Shown here: piece after piece, positions 16,325 through 24,900 of the stretch
Position numbering within the stretch: the first letter of the stretch is position 1
Layout: every line of letters starts with the position of its first letter
Source: Flavobacteriaceae bacterium
GTDB lineage: Bacteria; Bacteroidota; Bacteroidia; Flavobacteriales; Flavobacteriaceae
Direction: 5' to 3'
DNA length: 29,967 nucleotides
Assembly (NCBI GenBank): GCA_023145595.1
Contig: JAGLDM010000383.1
Location: 1 to 29,967 of the forward strand
Translations under genes and position numbers: made by a program
The notes under the pieces: model-generated
The model's input: the letters and a program-made list of their open reading frames with translations, nothing else
Told to the model about the DNA's origin: nothing
Databases searched by the model: none

Positions 16325-17149
16325 ATGGAAAAAATAAAAGAAATTTTAAGTTTTAGTTTTAAGTTTAGTGATTCTATAAATATTAATATAATGGGATTAT
16401 TAATTCTGTTATTCACTATTGTAGTTGTTAATTATTTGTTGAAATTGATACGTAAATTGGTTACCCAAAAATTACCAACCGAAGATAAATTGAAGTTTGT
16501 ATCTGTCTTTAGTTATTTAAGAGGTTTGGTTTTCTTGATTATATTTTTAGTAACTTTAAGTTCGTCGGGAGTTAATTTAACGGCAATATTAGCGGCTTCT
16601 ACCGCCTTATTAATTGGTGTTGGACTGGCATTACAGACTTTATTCCAAGATATAATTTCGGGAATATTTATTTTGATAGATCAAACTGTTCATGTAGGTG
16701 ATATTATTGAACTTGACGGAAAGGTTGGGCGTGTTGAGAAAATAAACCTACGAACAACCAATGCGGTTACAATAAATAATAAGGTGTTGATTATTCCGAA
16801 CCATTTGTATTTAACCAATAGTCTTTATAATTGGACACAAAATGGAGTAACTACACGAGAATATGTTGAAGTTGGCGTTGCTTATGGAAGTGATACGCAA
16901 CTTGTAAAAAACATTTTAATTGATGTAGCAAAAGCACATTCAGAGGTGCATATAGCTCCAGAACCATTAGTTCGATTTACCGATTTTGGTGATAGCGCTC
17001 TTATGTTTAAACTAGTATTTACCTTGAGTAATAGTTTTGAAGCAGCTGAGCCAAAAAGTGATATTCGCTTTGAAATTGATAAAAGATTTAGAGAGGAAGG
17101 AATTCAAATTCCGTTTCCTCAAAGAGATATTCATATTGTAAGCAAGTAA
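16325..17149 (+). CDS. MscS-family small-conductance mechanosensitive channel
   Basis: Inner-membrane channel that opens under membrane tension and releases solutes on osmotic downshock. At 274 residues it is E. coli MscS-sized. Three hydrophobic segments (about residues 20-40, 57-76 and 84-110) precede the pore helix region LTAILAASTALLIGVGLALQ. The beta domain then shows DIISGIFILIDQ, VHVGDIIELDGKVGRVEKI and VIIPNHLYLTNSLYNWT, all MscS signatures, followed by the alpha/beta C-terminal domain. It starts 4 nt after the exporter permease and ends 18 nt before a response regulator. The linkage with an exporter and a regulator hints at a shared envelope or osmotic response, but that is inference. 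Confidence 0.92.
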   Translation: MEKIKEILSFSFKFSDSININIMGLLILLFTIVVVNYLLKLIRKLVTQKLPTEDKLKFVSVFSYLRGLVFLIIFLVTLSSSGVNLTAILAASTALLIGVGLALQTLFQDIISGIFILIDQTVHVGDIIELDGKVGRVEKINLRTTNAVTINNKVLIIPNHLYLTNSLYNWTQNGVTTREYVEVGVAYGSDTQLVKNILIDVAKAHSEVHIAPEPLVRFTDFGDSALMFKLVFTLSNSFEAAEPKSDIRFEIDKRFREEGIQIPFPQRDIHIVSK

Positions 17150-17167
17150 TAAAAACAGAAAAAAAAC

Positions 17168-18331
17168 ATGTCAAAAATATTAATTATAGAAGACGAAGCC
17201 GCAATTAGAAGAGTGTTGGTGAAAATTATTTCTGAAGAAAATGATTCTTATCAAGTTGAAGAGGCTGTAGATGGTTTGGATGGACTTGAGAAAATTCAGA
17301 AAGAAGATTATGACTTGGTTTTATGCGATATTAAAATGCCAAAAATGGATGGTGTAGAGGTGTTGGAAAAAACTAAAAAAATAAAACCTGAAATTCCGAT
17401 GGTGATGATTTCTGGTCATGGTGATCTAGATACCGCTGTGAATACAATGCGACTTGGAGCCTTTGATTACATATCAAAACCACCAGATTTAAACCGATTG
17501 TTAAATACAGTTCGCAATGCTTTAGATAGAAAAGAATTGGTTATTGAAAACAAACGGTTGAAAAAGAAAGTCAGCAAGAAATATGAAATGATTGGTGAAA
17601 GCGACGCAATTTCTCATATTAAAGAAATGATTGAAAAAGTAGCAATTACGGATGCTCGGGTTTTAATTACTGGACCTAACGGAACAGGAAAAGAACTGGT
17701 AGCGCATTGGTTGCACGAAAAAAGTAATAGGACAAAAGCACCAATGATAGAAGTGAATTGTGCCGCAATTCCATCAGAATTAATTGAAAGCGAATTGTTT
17801 GGGCATGTAAAAGGGTCGTTTACTGGCGCAAATAAAGATAGAGCAGGTAAGTTTGAAGCAGCCAATGGAGGCACTATTTTTTTGGATGAAATTGGTGATA
17901 TGAGCCTATCGGCGCAAGCAAAAGTTTTGCGAGCATTACAAGAAAATATAATTAGTAGAGTAGGGAGTGATAAAGATATAAAGGTTAATGTACGTGTAGT
18001 TGCAGCAACGAATAAAAATTTAAAAATTGAGATAGCAGAAGGACGATTTAGAGAGGATTTATACCATCGTTTGGCCGTAATTTTAATCGATGTCCCTTCG
18101 TTAAATGATAGAAGAGAAGACATTCCACTATTAATCAATTTTTTTGCAAGCAAAATTTCTGATGAACAGGGTATTGCAAAAAAGAGTTTTGATAAAAGTG
18201 CGACTAAGTTATTACAAGGGTATGATTGGACGGGTAATATTAGAGAACTACGGAATGTAGTGGAGCGTTTAATTATTTTGGGAGAGTCAGAAATCACTAA
18301 AAATGATGTAAAATTATTTGCAAGTAAATAG
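17168..18331 (+). CDS. Sigma-54 type response regulator lacking the Fis HTH domain
   Basis: NtrC-like AAA+ regulator, 387 residues. The receiver domain (1-120) has the acidic pair Glu8/Asp9, phosphoacceptor Asp54 (CDIKMPKMDG), Ser82 and Lys104. The AAA+ domain (about 140-375) has Walker A GPNGTGKE (169-176), the sigma-54 contact loop as GSFTGA (216-221; GAFTGA is commoner), Walker B GGTIFLDE (234-241), and the R-finger region FREDLYHRL. The protein stops just after the lid subdomain (WTGNIRELRNVVERLIILGE) and has no C-terminal Fis-type DNA-binding helix-turn-helix, which would need about 60-80 more residues. No such frame follows the stop. It may act on sigma-54 from solution, as HTH-less activators do, or regulate by protein contact. 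No histidine kinase is nearby, so it is an orphan. Confidence 0.9.
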   Translation: MSKILIIEDEAAIRRVLVKIISEENDSYQVEEAVDGLDGLEKIQKEDYDLVLCDIKMPKMDGVEVLEKTKKIKPEIPMVMISGHGDLDTAVNTMRLGAFDYISKPPDLNRLLNTVRNALDRKELVIENKRLKKKVSKKYEMIGESDAISHIKEMIEKVAITDARVLITGPNGTGKELVAHWLHEKSNRTKAPMIEVNCAAIPSELIESELFGHVKGSFTGANKDRAGKFEAANGGTIFLDEIGDMSLSAQAKVLRALQENIISRVGSDKDIKVNVRVVAATNKNLKIEIAEGRFREDLYHRLAVILIDVPSLNDRREDIPLLINFFASKISDEQGIAKKSFDKSATKLLQGYDWTGNIRELRNVVERLIILGESEITKNDVKLFASK

Positions 18332-18404
18332 TTGTAAAATGTTTGAATTTCAACAGATATTTGAAAGAATAATTACTAATTTTATATCCAATTAAAACAA
18401 TAAA

Positions 18405-19184
18405 ATGGCTCAATTAAATTTAAAGAAACCAATTGTATTTTTCGATTTAGAAACTACAGGAATCAATATAGCAAATGATCGAATTGTTGAAATTTCTATT
18501 TTAAAAATTCAACCAAACGGAAATAAAGAAAGTAAAACATGGCTGGTAAATCCAGAGATTGAAATTCCGAAAGAGGCTTCGGATATTCATGGTATTACCA
18601 ATGAAAAAGTGGTTACAGAACCTACTTTTAAAGAATTGGCAACTCAGGTAAGTGACATGATTAAGGGTTGTGATTTGGCCGGATTTAATTCCAATCGTTT
18701 CGATATTCCTTTATTGGCAGAAGAAATGTTGCGTGCTGATGTAGATTTTGATATGAAAAACAGGGTAGCAGTAGATGTTCAAGTAATTTTTCATAAAAAG
18801 GAACAAAGAACTTTAAGCGCGGGTTATAAGTTTTATTGTGATCAAGATTTAACAAATGCGCATTCGGCAGAAGCAGATACCAATGCAACCTATGAAATTT
18901 TATTAGCACAACTTGATAAATATGAAGATTTAGAAAATGATATTAAGTCTTTGAGTGAATTTTCTACACATCAAAAAAGGGCGGATTTTGCTGGTTTTAT
19001 TATGTTTGATGAAGAAGATGATGAGGTTTTTACCTTTGGTAAGTACAAGAAAAAGAAGGTGAAAGAGGTACTAGAAAGAGACCCAGGATACTATGGTTGG
19101 ATTCAAAAATCTGACTTTCCTTTGTACACTAAAAAAGTATTGACTGCTATAAAATTACGCGGATTTAGTAATAAATTATCCTAA
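18405..19184 (+). CDS. DEDDh 3'-5' exonuclease with C-terminal DUF3820-like region
   Basis: DnaQ/epsilon-like exonuclease acting on nucleic acid 3' ends. Exo I is FFDLETTG (Asp14, Glu16), Exo II FNSNRFDIPLL (Asp100), and Exo III HSAEADTNATYE with His153 and Asp158, which places it in the DEDDh branch. Residues 1-180 are the nuclease. The C-terminal part (about 200-259, FTFGKYKKKKVKEVLERDPG and YYGWIQKSDFPLYTKKVL) resembles the small DUF3820 domain, a common fusion in Bacteroidota. At 259 residues it is a stand-alone exonuclease, not a polymerase subunit; whether it proofreads or trims RNA is unknown. It follows the response regulator by 73 nt. Confidence 0.88.
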   Translation: MAQLNLKKPIVFFDLETTGINIANDRIVEISILKIQPNGNKESKTWLVNPEIEIPKEASDIHGITNEKVVTEPTFKELATQVSDMIKGCDLAGFNSNRFDIPLLAEEMLRADVDFDMKNRVAVDVQVIFHKKEQRTLSAGYKFYCDQDLTNAHSAEADTNATYEILLAQLDKYEDLENDIKSLSEFSTHQKRADFAGFIMFDEEDDEVFTFGKYKKKKVKEVLERDPGYYGWIQKSDFPLYTKKVLTAIKLRGFSNKLS

Positions 19185-19219
19185 GTATTAATAATGTCTA
19201 ATTTTAAAAATAAAGAGAT

Positions 19220-19714
19220 ATGTACGTAGATTTTGAAGACCTTCCGAGCGAATCTAAAATTTGGATTTTTCAATCAAATAGACCGTTTTCTGAAGTTGAG
19301 AGAACAGGAATCAACAATCAAATGCGATTATTTGTAAATACATGGCATTGTTATGGTGAAGGTTTACAAGCATCATTTACAGTAAAACACAATCAGTTTA
19401 TTATACTCGGTGTAGATGAAAATATAAGCAGTATTTCAGGGTGTTCAGTAGATTCTTCAGTACGAATCATTAAATTGTTAGAAGATGAATTTGGCTTTGA
19501 ATTATTTAATAAATTAAACATTGCTTTCAAAATTGGGGAAAACATGAACACGGTTTCTTTGGCTGAATTTCAGAATTTTGTAAAGGAAGATAAAATCAAT
19601 GGAGAAACCATTGTGTTTAACAATCTGATTGATAAAAAAGGAGATTTGGATTCAAATTGGGAAATACCTGCAAATAAAAGTTGGCATAATCGATTTTTAA
19701 AAGCAGTAAAATAA
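19220..19714 (+). CDS. Bacteroidota-specific hypothetical protein (often misnamed 'ABC transporter ATPase')
   Basis: Function unknown. The 164-residue product begins MYVDFEDLPSESKIWIFQ, includes the conserved-looking VNTWHCYGEGLQASF, and ends in NKSWHNRFLKAVK. Similar short flavobacterial proteins are, to my recollection, labelled 'ABC transporter ATPase', but there is no Walker A, signature or Walker B motif here, so that name is not supported. No signal peptide or membrane span is seen, so it is probably cytoplasmic. It follows the exonuclease by 35 nt and precedes the GH3 fusion by 7 nt. An AAAGAG sequence a few bases before the ATG could serve as a weak ribosome site. Confidence 0.75.
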   Translation: MYVDFEDLPSESKIWIFQSNRPFSEVERTGINNQMRLFVNTWHCYGEGLQASFTVKHNQFIILGVDENISSISGCSVDSSVRIIKLLEDEFGFELFNKLNIAFKIGENMNTVSLAEFQNFVKEDKINGETIVFNNLIDKKGDLDSNWEIPANKSWHNRFLKAVK

Positions 19715-19721
19715 AGGTAGT

Positions 19722-22646
19722 ATGTTGAAATTAAAGGGCTTATTTCTATTATTCTTATTTGGTTTTAATACTGTTTTTTCTCAGAACTTAGACCCTTTGG
19801 TTACGAAGGATTCTGAGGCTCAAGAAAAATGGGTTGATAGTATTCTGAATAACTTCACTGTTGAAGAAAAAATCGGACAACTGTTCATGGTTGCGGCTTA
19901 TTCAAACAAAGGTGAACTACATGAAAATAAAATATTAAATCTTATTGAAAAATATCATATAGGTGCGTTGATTTTTTTTCAAGACCTTCCCGTGAAGCAG
20001 GCCGAACTCACGAATACATATCAGTCCAAATCTAAAATTCCATTATTGATTGGTATTGATGGTGAATGGGGACTAAACATGCGTTTAAAAAACACGTTCC
20101 GTTATCCATGGAATATGACCTTAGGTGCAATTCAAGATATTGAACTAATTCAAAAATTTGGGGCTCAAGTTGGTGAGCATTGCAACAGAATGGGAATTCA
20201 TATGAATTTTGCTCCTGTGGTTGATGTAAATACCAATCCAAAAAATCCGATTATTGGAAACAGGTCTTTTGGAGAAAATCAAATAAATGTTGCCGAAAAA
20301 TCAATTGCTTTTACCAAAGGAATTCAGAGTAAAAATATAATTGCATCTGCAAAACATTTTCCGGGTCATGGTGACACAGCAACCGATTCTCATTTAACAT
20401 TACCCTCGTTAAATTTTGACAGACAGCGTTTAGATTCGGTAGAATTGTATCCATACAGAAGGATGTTTAAAGAGGGGCTTACAGGTGTTATGGTGGCTCA
20501 TTTAAGTATTCCGATTTTAGAGCCAAAAAAAGAAGTTCCTTCTTCATTATCAAAAAATATCGTTACTAATTTATTGCAAGATGAATTAGGATTTAAAGGG
20601 TTGATTATTACAGACGCATTGAATATGAAGGGGTCTGCAAATTTTGCTACTTCTGCTGATGTAAATTTAGGAGCAATTTTGGCGGGTAATGATTTATTGG
20701 ATGTACCATTGGATATACCAGGAACTGTTGAGAAATTTAAAAAAGCACTTGAAAGCGGAGAACTTACTATGGAGCGTTTGGAGCATTCAGTTCGCAAGAT
20801 TTTAAAAACCAAATACTGGGTAGGATTAAATAAACAGTCGCCAATTATTATAGATAATTTAATTGAGGATTTAAATACCGAAGCGAATGAAGTTTTATTT
20901 AGAAGTTTAATTGAAAATTCAATTACGTTGATTAAAAATGAAAAGGATATTTTTCCTGTTAGGAATTTAGATCAGCAAAAAATCGCCTATATAAAAATTG
21001 GAGACTCAGAACATGTTGATTTTTTAACATCGCTTAGAAGATATGCTACTATTGATGAAATTACAGGGGCTGACTTAGAATCTGTTTTAGATAAGTTAAA
21101 GTCATATACTACAGTTATTATTGGCTTTCATAAGTCGAATGTAAACCCATGGAAGAGTTATAAGTTCTCTGAAAAAGATTTGCTGTGGTTGGAAAAAATA
21201 TCAGAGAGTAACAATGTAATATTAGATGTGTTTGCTAGTCCATATAGTTTATTACAAGTGAAAAACTTTAAGAATATTGAAAGTGTTTTGGTGTCGTATC
21301 AAAATAATAAAACAGCACAAGATATATCCTCACAAATGATTTTTGGAGCCTTATCAACAAGGGGTAAATTGCCTGTTTCTATCAACAATGAATTTAAAGA
21401 AGGTTTTGGGTTGTTTTCTACAAACTTAATGCGTTTGGGTTATTCTGTTCCTGAAAATGTGGGTTTAGATTCCGAAAAATTAGCACGTATAGATTCCGTT
21501 TTTAATGTAGTAATCAAGGAGGAAATGGCTCCGGGAGGTCAGGTTTTAGTTGCAAGATATGGCAAGGTGGTATATCATAAGAGTTTTGGGTTTCATACCT
21601 ATGAGAAAAAGAAAGCAGTTAATATAACTGATGTTTATGATTTAGCCTCTTTGACGAAAATTCTGGGAGGATTGCCTTTAATTATGAAAAGTGAAGAAGA
21701 TGGTTTGTTTAATTTAGAGACCAAACTTGGAGAAATAATGCCTTATTTAAAAGGGTCTAATAAAGATACAATTACGGTTAAAGAAGTCTTGTCTCATAAT
21801 GCTCGATTGCAGTCCTGGATTCCATTTTTCAGGGAAACTGTTGATAGTATTACAGGGAAGCCTTATAAAGAATGGTATGATACTAAAAAGAGCGATGAAT
21901 TTCCAATACATGTGTCCGAAAACTTGTATTTGAAGAAGTCATTTACCGATACAATTTATAAGCGTATTTATGACTCTGAATTACTTGAACCTGGGTATAA
22001 ATACAGTGGGTTGGGTTTTTATTTAATGAAGAGATATTTAAAAGATGCGTATGGTAAAGAAATGGATGAATTGGATGACCTCTATTTTTATAATAAATTA
22101 GGAGCTACTACGCTAACTTATAATCCGCTTAAAAAAATGGATGCAAGCGTTATTGTTCCTTCGGAAATAGATTCATATTTTAGACACAGTACCTTACAAG
22201 GTTATGTGCATGATGCGGGGGCAGCGATGTTTGATGGTGTGAGTGGAAATTCGGGGCTTTTTGCCAATTCAAATGATGTTGCTAAAATGATGCAGATGTA
22301 TTTGCAAGAAGGGTATTATGGAGGAAATCGGTTTTTAAAAGCAAAAACTATTGATTTATTTAATAAAAGATATTTTTTAGATGAAGGAGTCCGCCGTGGC
22401 CTGGGCTTTGATAAGCCGCAATTAGATCCAGAAGATACACCAACTTGTGGCTGTGTTTCTGATCAAAGTTTTGGACATAGCGGATTTACAGGAACTTATG
22501 CTTGGGCAGATCCTAAAACTCAAATTGTTTATATTTTCCTTTCAAATAGAGTGTATCCGACCATGGATAATAATAAGTTGGGTGATGAAAATATTAGAAC
22601 TACCGTTCAGCAGTTTGTGGTTGATGCTATAATTAAAACGGATTAG
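19722..22646 (+). CDS. Secreted GH3 beta-N-acetylglucosaminidase fused to a beta-lactamase-fold serine hydrolase
   Basis: Two-domain exported enzyme of 974 residues with a signal peptide (MLKLKGLFLLFLFGFNTVFSQ). The N-terminal half (about 30-380) is a NagZ-like GH3 domain: KHFPGHGDTATDSH (211-224), which supplies the His/Asp acid-base dyad of the NagZ group, and nucleophile Asp298 in IITDALNMKG. A GH3 C-terminal-like domain follows to about 590. The C-terminal part (about 600-974) is a class C beta-lactamase/penicillin-binding fold with Ser643-x-x-Lys646 (ASLTK), Tyr761 in YSGLG at the Y-x-N position (Gly763 replaces Asn), and HSG at 919-921 in place of KTG. The likely substrate is peptidoglycan or muropeptides, acted on in the periplasm; the hydrolase's bond is unknown. 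It follows the previous gene by 7 nt, and its stop overlaps that of pepD on the other strand. Confidence 0.88.
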   Translation: MLKLKGLFLLFLFGFNTVFSQNLDPLVTKDSEAQEKWVDSILNNFTVEEKIGQLFMVAAYSNKGELHENKILNLIEKYHIGALIFFQDLPVKQAELTNTYQSKSKIPLLIGIDGEWGLNMRLKNTFRYPWNMTLGAIQDIELIQKFGAQVGEHCNRMGIHMNFAPVVDVNTNPKNPIIGNRSFGENQINVAEKSIAFTKGIQSKNIIASAKHFPGHGDTATDSHLTLPSLNFDRQRLDSVELYPYRRMFKEGLTGVMVAHLSIPILEPKKEVPSSLSKNIVTNLLQDELGFKGLIITDALNMKGSANFATSADVNLGAILAGNDLLDVPLDIPGTVEKFKKALESGELTMERLEHSVRKILKTKYWVGLNKQSPIIIDNLIEDLNTEANEVLFRSLIENSITLIKNEKDIFPVRNLDQQKIAYIKIGDSEHVDFLTSLRRYATIDEITGADLESVLDKLKSYTTVIIGFHKSNVNPWKSYKFSEKDLLWLEKISESNNVILDVFASPYSLLQVKNFKNIESVLVSYQNNKTAQDISSQMIFGALSTRGKLPVSINNEFKEGFGLFSTNLMRLGYSVPENVGLDSEKLARIDSVFNVVIKEEMAPGGQVLVARYGKVVYHKSFGFHTYEKKKAVNITDVYDLASLTKILGGLPLIMKSEEDGLFNLETKLGEIMPYLKGSNKDTITVKEVLSHNARLQSWIPFFRETVDSITGKPYKEWYDTKKSDEFPIHVSENLYLKKSFTDTIYKRIYDSELLEPGYKYSGLGFYLMKRYLKDAYGKEMDELDDLYFYNKLGATTLTYNPLKKMDASVIVPSEIDSYFRHSTLQGYVHDAGAAMFDGVSGNSGLFANSNDVAKMMQMYLQEGYYGGNRFLKAKTIDLFNKRYFLDEGVRRGLGFDKPQLDPEDTPTCGCVSDQSFGHSGFTGTYAWADPKTQIVYIFLSNRVYPTMDNNKLGDENIRTTVQQFVVDAIIKTD

Positions 22647-24094
22647 CGTTTTGGAATATTAGCCAAAATCTCCAATAAAAATTTCCAGTATTTTTGAGTA
22701 GAGGAAATCGATGCTTTTTCATCTGGCGAATGTGCTCCGCGAATAGTTGGGCCAAATGAAATCATATCCATTTCTGGATAATGTGTGCCTAATAATCCGC
22801 ATTCTAAACCTGCATGGCACGCCAATACTCTTGGTTTTTCAGAAAATAAATCCTCATACAAGCCACTCATTACTTTTAGTATTTCTGAATCTGGATTTGG
22901 TTTCCAACCGGGATAAGAACCTCCAAATTCAACATCAAAACCTCCCAAAATAAAAGTTCCTTCAAGGGTGTAAGCCATGTTCCATTTTCCAGATTCTATC
23001 GAAGAACGGGTTAAGCAAAGTATTTTTATTTCTCCATTTTCAACTAAAACATGTGCAATATTATTTGAAGTTTCTACCAGTCCATCAATATCAGGACTCA
23101 TACGAAATACACCATTATGAAGTCCATAAATAGTTTTTAAAAGAATAGATTGATCACCTAGACTCAGCACTGTTGGTTGTGTACATTCAGTTAGGGAAAA
23201 ACTTATAATCAAATTGTTTTCAACAGTATTAAATTCAGTGTAAATACTTTCAGTGATGTTTTTAAAAGCAATTTCAAAAGCCTTGATATCTTCAATTGCA
23301 ACAACTGAATTACTTTCTCTAGGAATTGCATTTCGTAAACTTCCTCCATCGATATTCAAAATTTGAATAAACTCTTGTGTGGCGAATAGAATACGATTCA
23401 TTAATTTATTAGCATTGCCAAATCCTTTATGAATATCCATTCCAGAATGACCACCTTGCAACCCCTTTACAGTGATTTTATATAGCGTTGAATTATCACA
23501 AACGGGTTCTTCTAAATATTTTTTAGTGGCTGTTACATCAACTCCACCTGCGCAACCTACACCAATTTCATCATCATCTTCGGTGTCGAGGTTTAATAAT
23601 ATTTCTCCAGATAAATAACCAGGCTTTAATCCCATTGCGCCAGTCATTCCTGTTTCTTCATCAATAGTAAATAATGCTTCAATTGCAGGGTGAATAATTG
23701 TGTCAGAAGCTAAAACCGCCATGATTGATGCAACTCCAAGACCATTATCTGCTCCAAGAGTTGTGCCTTTTGCTTTTACCCAATTTCCATCAATAATCAT
23801 TTGAATGCCTTCGGTATCAAAATCAAAATTAGTGTCATTGTTTTTTTGATGCACCATATCTAAGTGACTCTGCATTACAATGGTTTTTCGATCTTCCATC
23901 CCTTTAGACGCTGGTTTTTTAATAATCACATTTTGAATGGGATCGACAATCGTTTCTAGGCCTAATTTTTTCCCAAAATCAACCATAAACTGAATTACAC
24001 GTTCTTCCTTTTTTGAACCACGTGGTACTGCATTTAAATCAGCGAAATTATTCCAAAGTTCTGTTGGTTCTATTGATCGTATTTCTGTATTCAT
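22643..24094 (-). CDS. pepD: PepD, aminoacyl-histidine dipeptidase (M20C)
   Basis: Cytoplasmic zinc dipeptidase that splits Xaa-His and other dipeptides. I start at ATG 24094 (MNTEIRSIEPTELW), giving 483 residues against 485 for E. coli PepD; the longer frame needs GTG at 24121 and adds nine residues. The metal and catalytic ligands are visible and in register with E. coli: His77 and Asp79 (QSHLDMVHQ), Asp116 (GADNGLG), Glu146 and Glu147 (IDEETGMTG), Asp170 (LLNLDTEDDDE) and a C-terminal His455 (RGAHSPDEKAS). The inserted dimerisation domain lies about 190-380 (GLQGGHSGMDIHKGFGNA). It sits 48 nt after the nitroreductase gene on the same strand. Its stop codon overlaps that of the convergent GH3 gene. 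Confidence 0.92.
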   Translation of the reverse strand: MNTEIRSIEPTELWNNFADLNAVPRGSKKEERVIQFMVDFGKKLGLETIVDPIQNVIIKKPASKGMEDRKTIVMQSHLDMVHQKNNDTNFDFDTEGIQMIIDGNWVKAKGTTLGADNGLGVASIMAVLASDTIIHPAIEALFTIDEETGMTGAMGLKPGYLSGEILLNLDTEDDDEIGVGCAGGVDVTATKKYLEEPVCDNSTLYKITVKGLQGGHSGMDIHKGFGNANKLMNRILFATQEFIQILNIDGGSLRNAIPRESNSVVAIEDIKAFEIAFKNITESIYTEFNTVENNLIISFSLTECTQPTVLSLGDQSILLKTIYGLHNGVFRMSPDIDGLVETSNNIAHVLVENGEIKILCLTRSSIESGKWNMAYTLEGTFILGGFDVEFGGSYPGWKPNPDSEILKVMSGLYEDLFSEKPRVLACHAGLECGLLGTHYPEMDMISFGPTIRGAHSPDEKASISSTQKYWKFLLEILANIPKR

Positions 24095-24142
24095 AGCATG
24101 TTTGTTTAACGGGAAAGGCACTCTTTTTATTAGAAAGAAAAT

Positions 24143-24775
24143 TTACTCAATAGTAATGATAGATTCTTCCAAAGGGCTTCTTACTTTTTTGAGTTTACTC
24201 ATAAGGTCGTCTTCTGCTCTAAATCCGACAGGGAGTAGTAAAACGGATTTTAAATTATGTTCTTTTAGGTTTAAAACTTCGTCGAATTTAGAAGGGATAA
24301 AGCCTTCCAACGGACAAGAATCTATTCCTTCAAAGGCACAAACAGTCATCAAATTACCCAAGGCAATATAGACTTGGTATTTTGATGATTCTTCAATTTC
24401 TTCCTTGCTTTGACTTTCGATGGTTTTCTTTAAGAAAGCACGAAAATCTGCAATGCTTTCTTCTGGAATACCACGTATTTTTTTTTCTAAATCAAAACGT
24501 TCATCTACATAAGATCCGTCAATATTGGTTTTTATACAAATCACCAATAAATGGGAGCAATCTGCCACTTGATCTTGGTTATACGCCAGTGGCTTCAATT
24601 CGTTTTGAAGATCCTTATTATTTACCACGACCATTTTTAACGGTTGCAAACCATAGGAAGTCGCGGTTAAGTTAAAAGCATTTTTTAAAATTTCAACTTG
24701 CTCTTCAGTTAATTTTTTGTTTGAATCAAACTTTTTGGTGGCGTAACGCCATTCTAATTTTTCAATACTTGTCAT
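24143..24775 (-). CDS. NAD(P)H-dependent nitroreductase-family FMN oxidoreductase
   Basis: FMN-dependent reductase of the NfsB/nitroreductase fold, which typically reduces quinones or nitroaromatics using NAD(P)H. I start at ATG 24775 (MTSIEKLEWRYATKKF), giving 210 residues; the longer frame begins with TTG. Signatures are the N-terminal RYATKKFD, the FMN contact region ATSYGLQPLKMVVV (about 48-61), the central ALGNLMTVCAFEGIDSCPLEGF, and the closing LPVGFRAEDD. Its physiological substrate cannot be told. It is the first of a two-gene minus-strand unit with pepD and is divergent from the DUF2851 gene. Confidence 0.88.
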   Translation of the reverse strand: MTSIEKLEWRYATKKFDSNKKLTEEQVEILKNAFNLTATSYGLQPLKMVVVNNKDLQNELKPLAYNQDQVADCSHLLVICIKTNIDGSYVDERFDLEKKIRGIPEESIADFRAFLKKTIESQSKEEIEESSKYQVYIALGNLMTVCAFEGIDSCPLEGFIPSKFDEVLNLKEHNLKSVLLLPVGFRAEDDLMSKLKKVRSPLEESIITIE

Positions 24776-24900
24776 ATTCGTGGAATTATGTAACAAAGAA
24801 ACTAAATTTTAAAGGATCTTTCTATACATTCGGATTGCAATTTTACATACTCCTATAAATATTGTATATTTAAAGGGTTGAATTCAAACTTTAAATTGCT

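Noticed and set aside
17614..18297. Long 227-codon ORF on the minus strand inside the response regulator
   Set aside because: It is a shadow of the AAA+ coding frame; the plus frame has all catalytic motifs and the minus product is Ser/Leu-rich without family features.
14045..18331. Search for sigma-54 promoters (TGGCAC-N5-TTGC) near the sigma-54 type regulator
   Set aside because: The only TGGCAC-like string I noticed (within the ABC ATPase gene, about 14367) lacks the downstream TTGC element at the right spacing.
19194..19229. Short 11-codon ORF overlapping the start of the gene at 19220
   Set aside because: Too short and featureless to support as a leader peptide.
24835..24872. Possible promoter for the DUF2851 gene (TTG at 24835, TATATTTA at 24865)
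   Set aside because: The spacer is 27 nt, beyond the usual 17-23, and the box has a mismatch at the last G.
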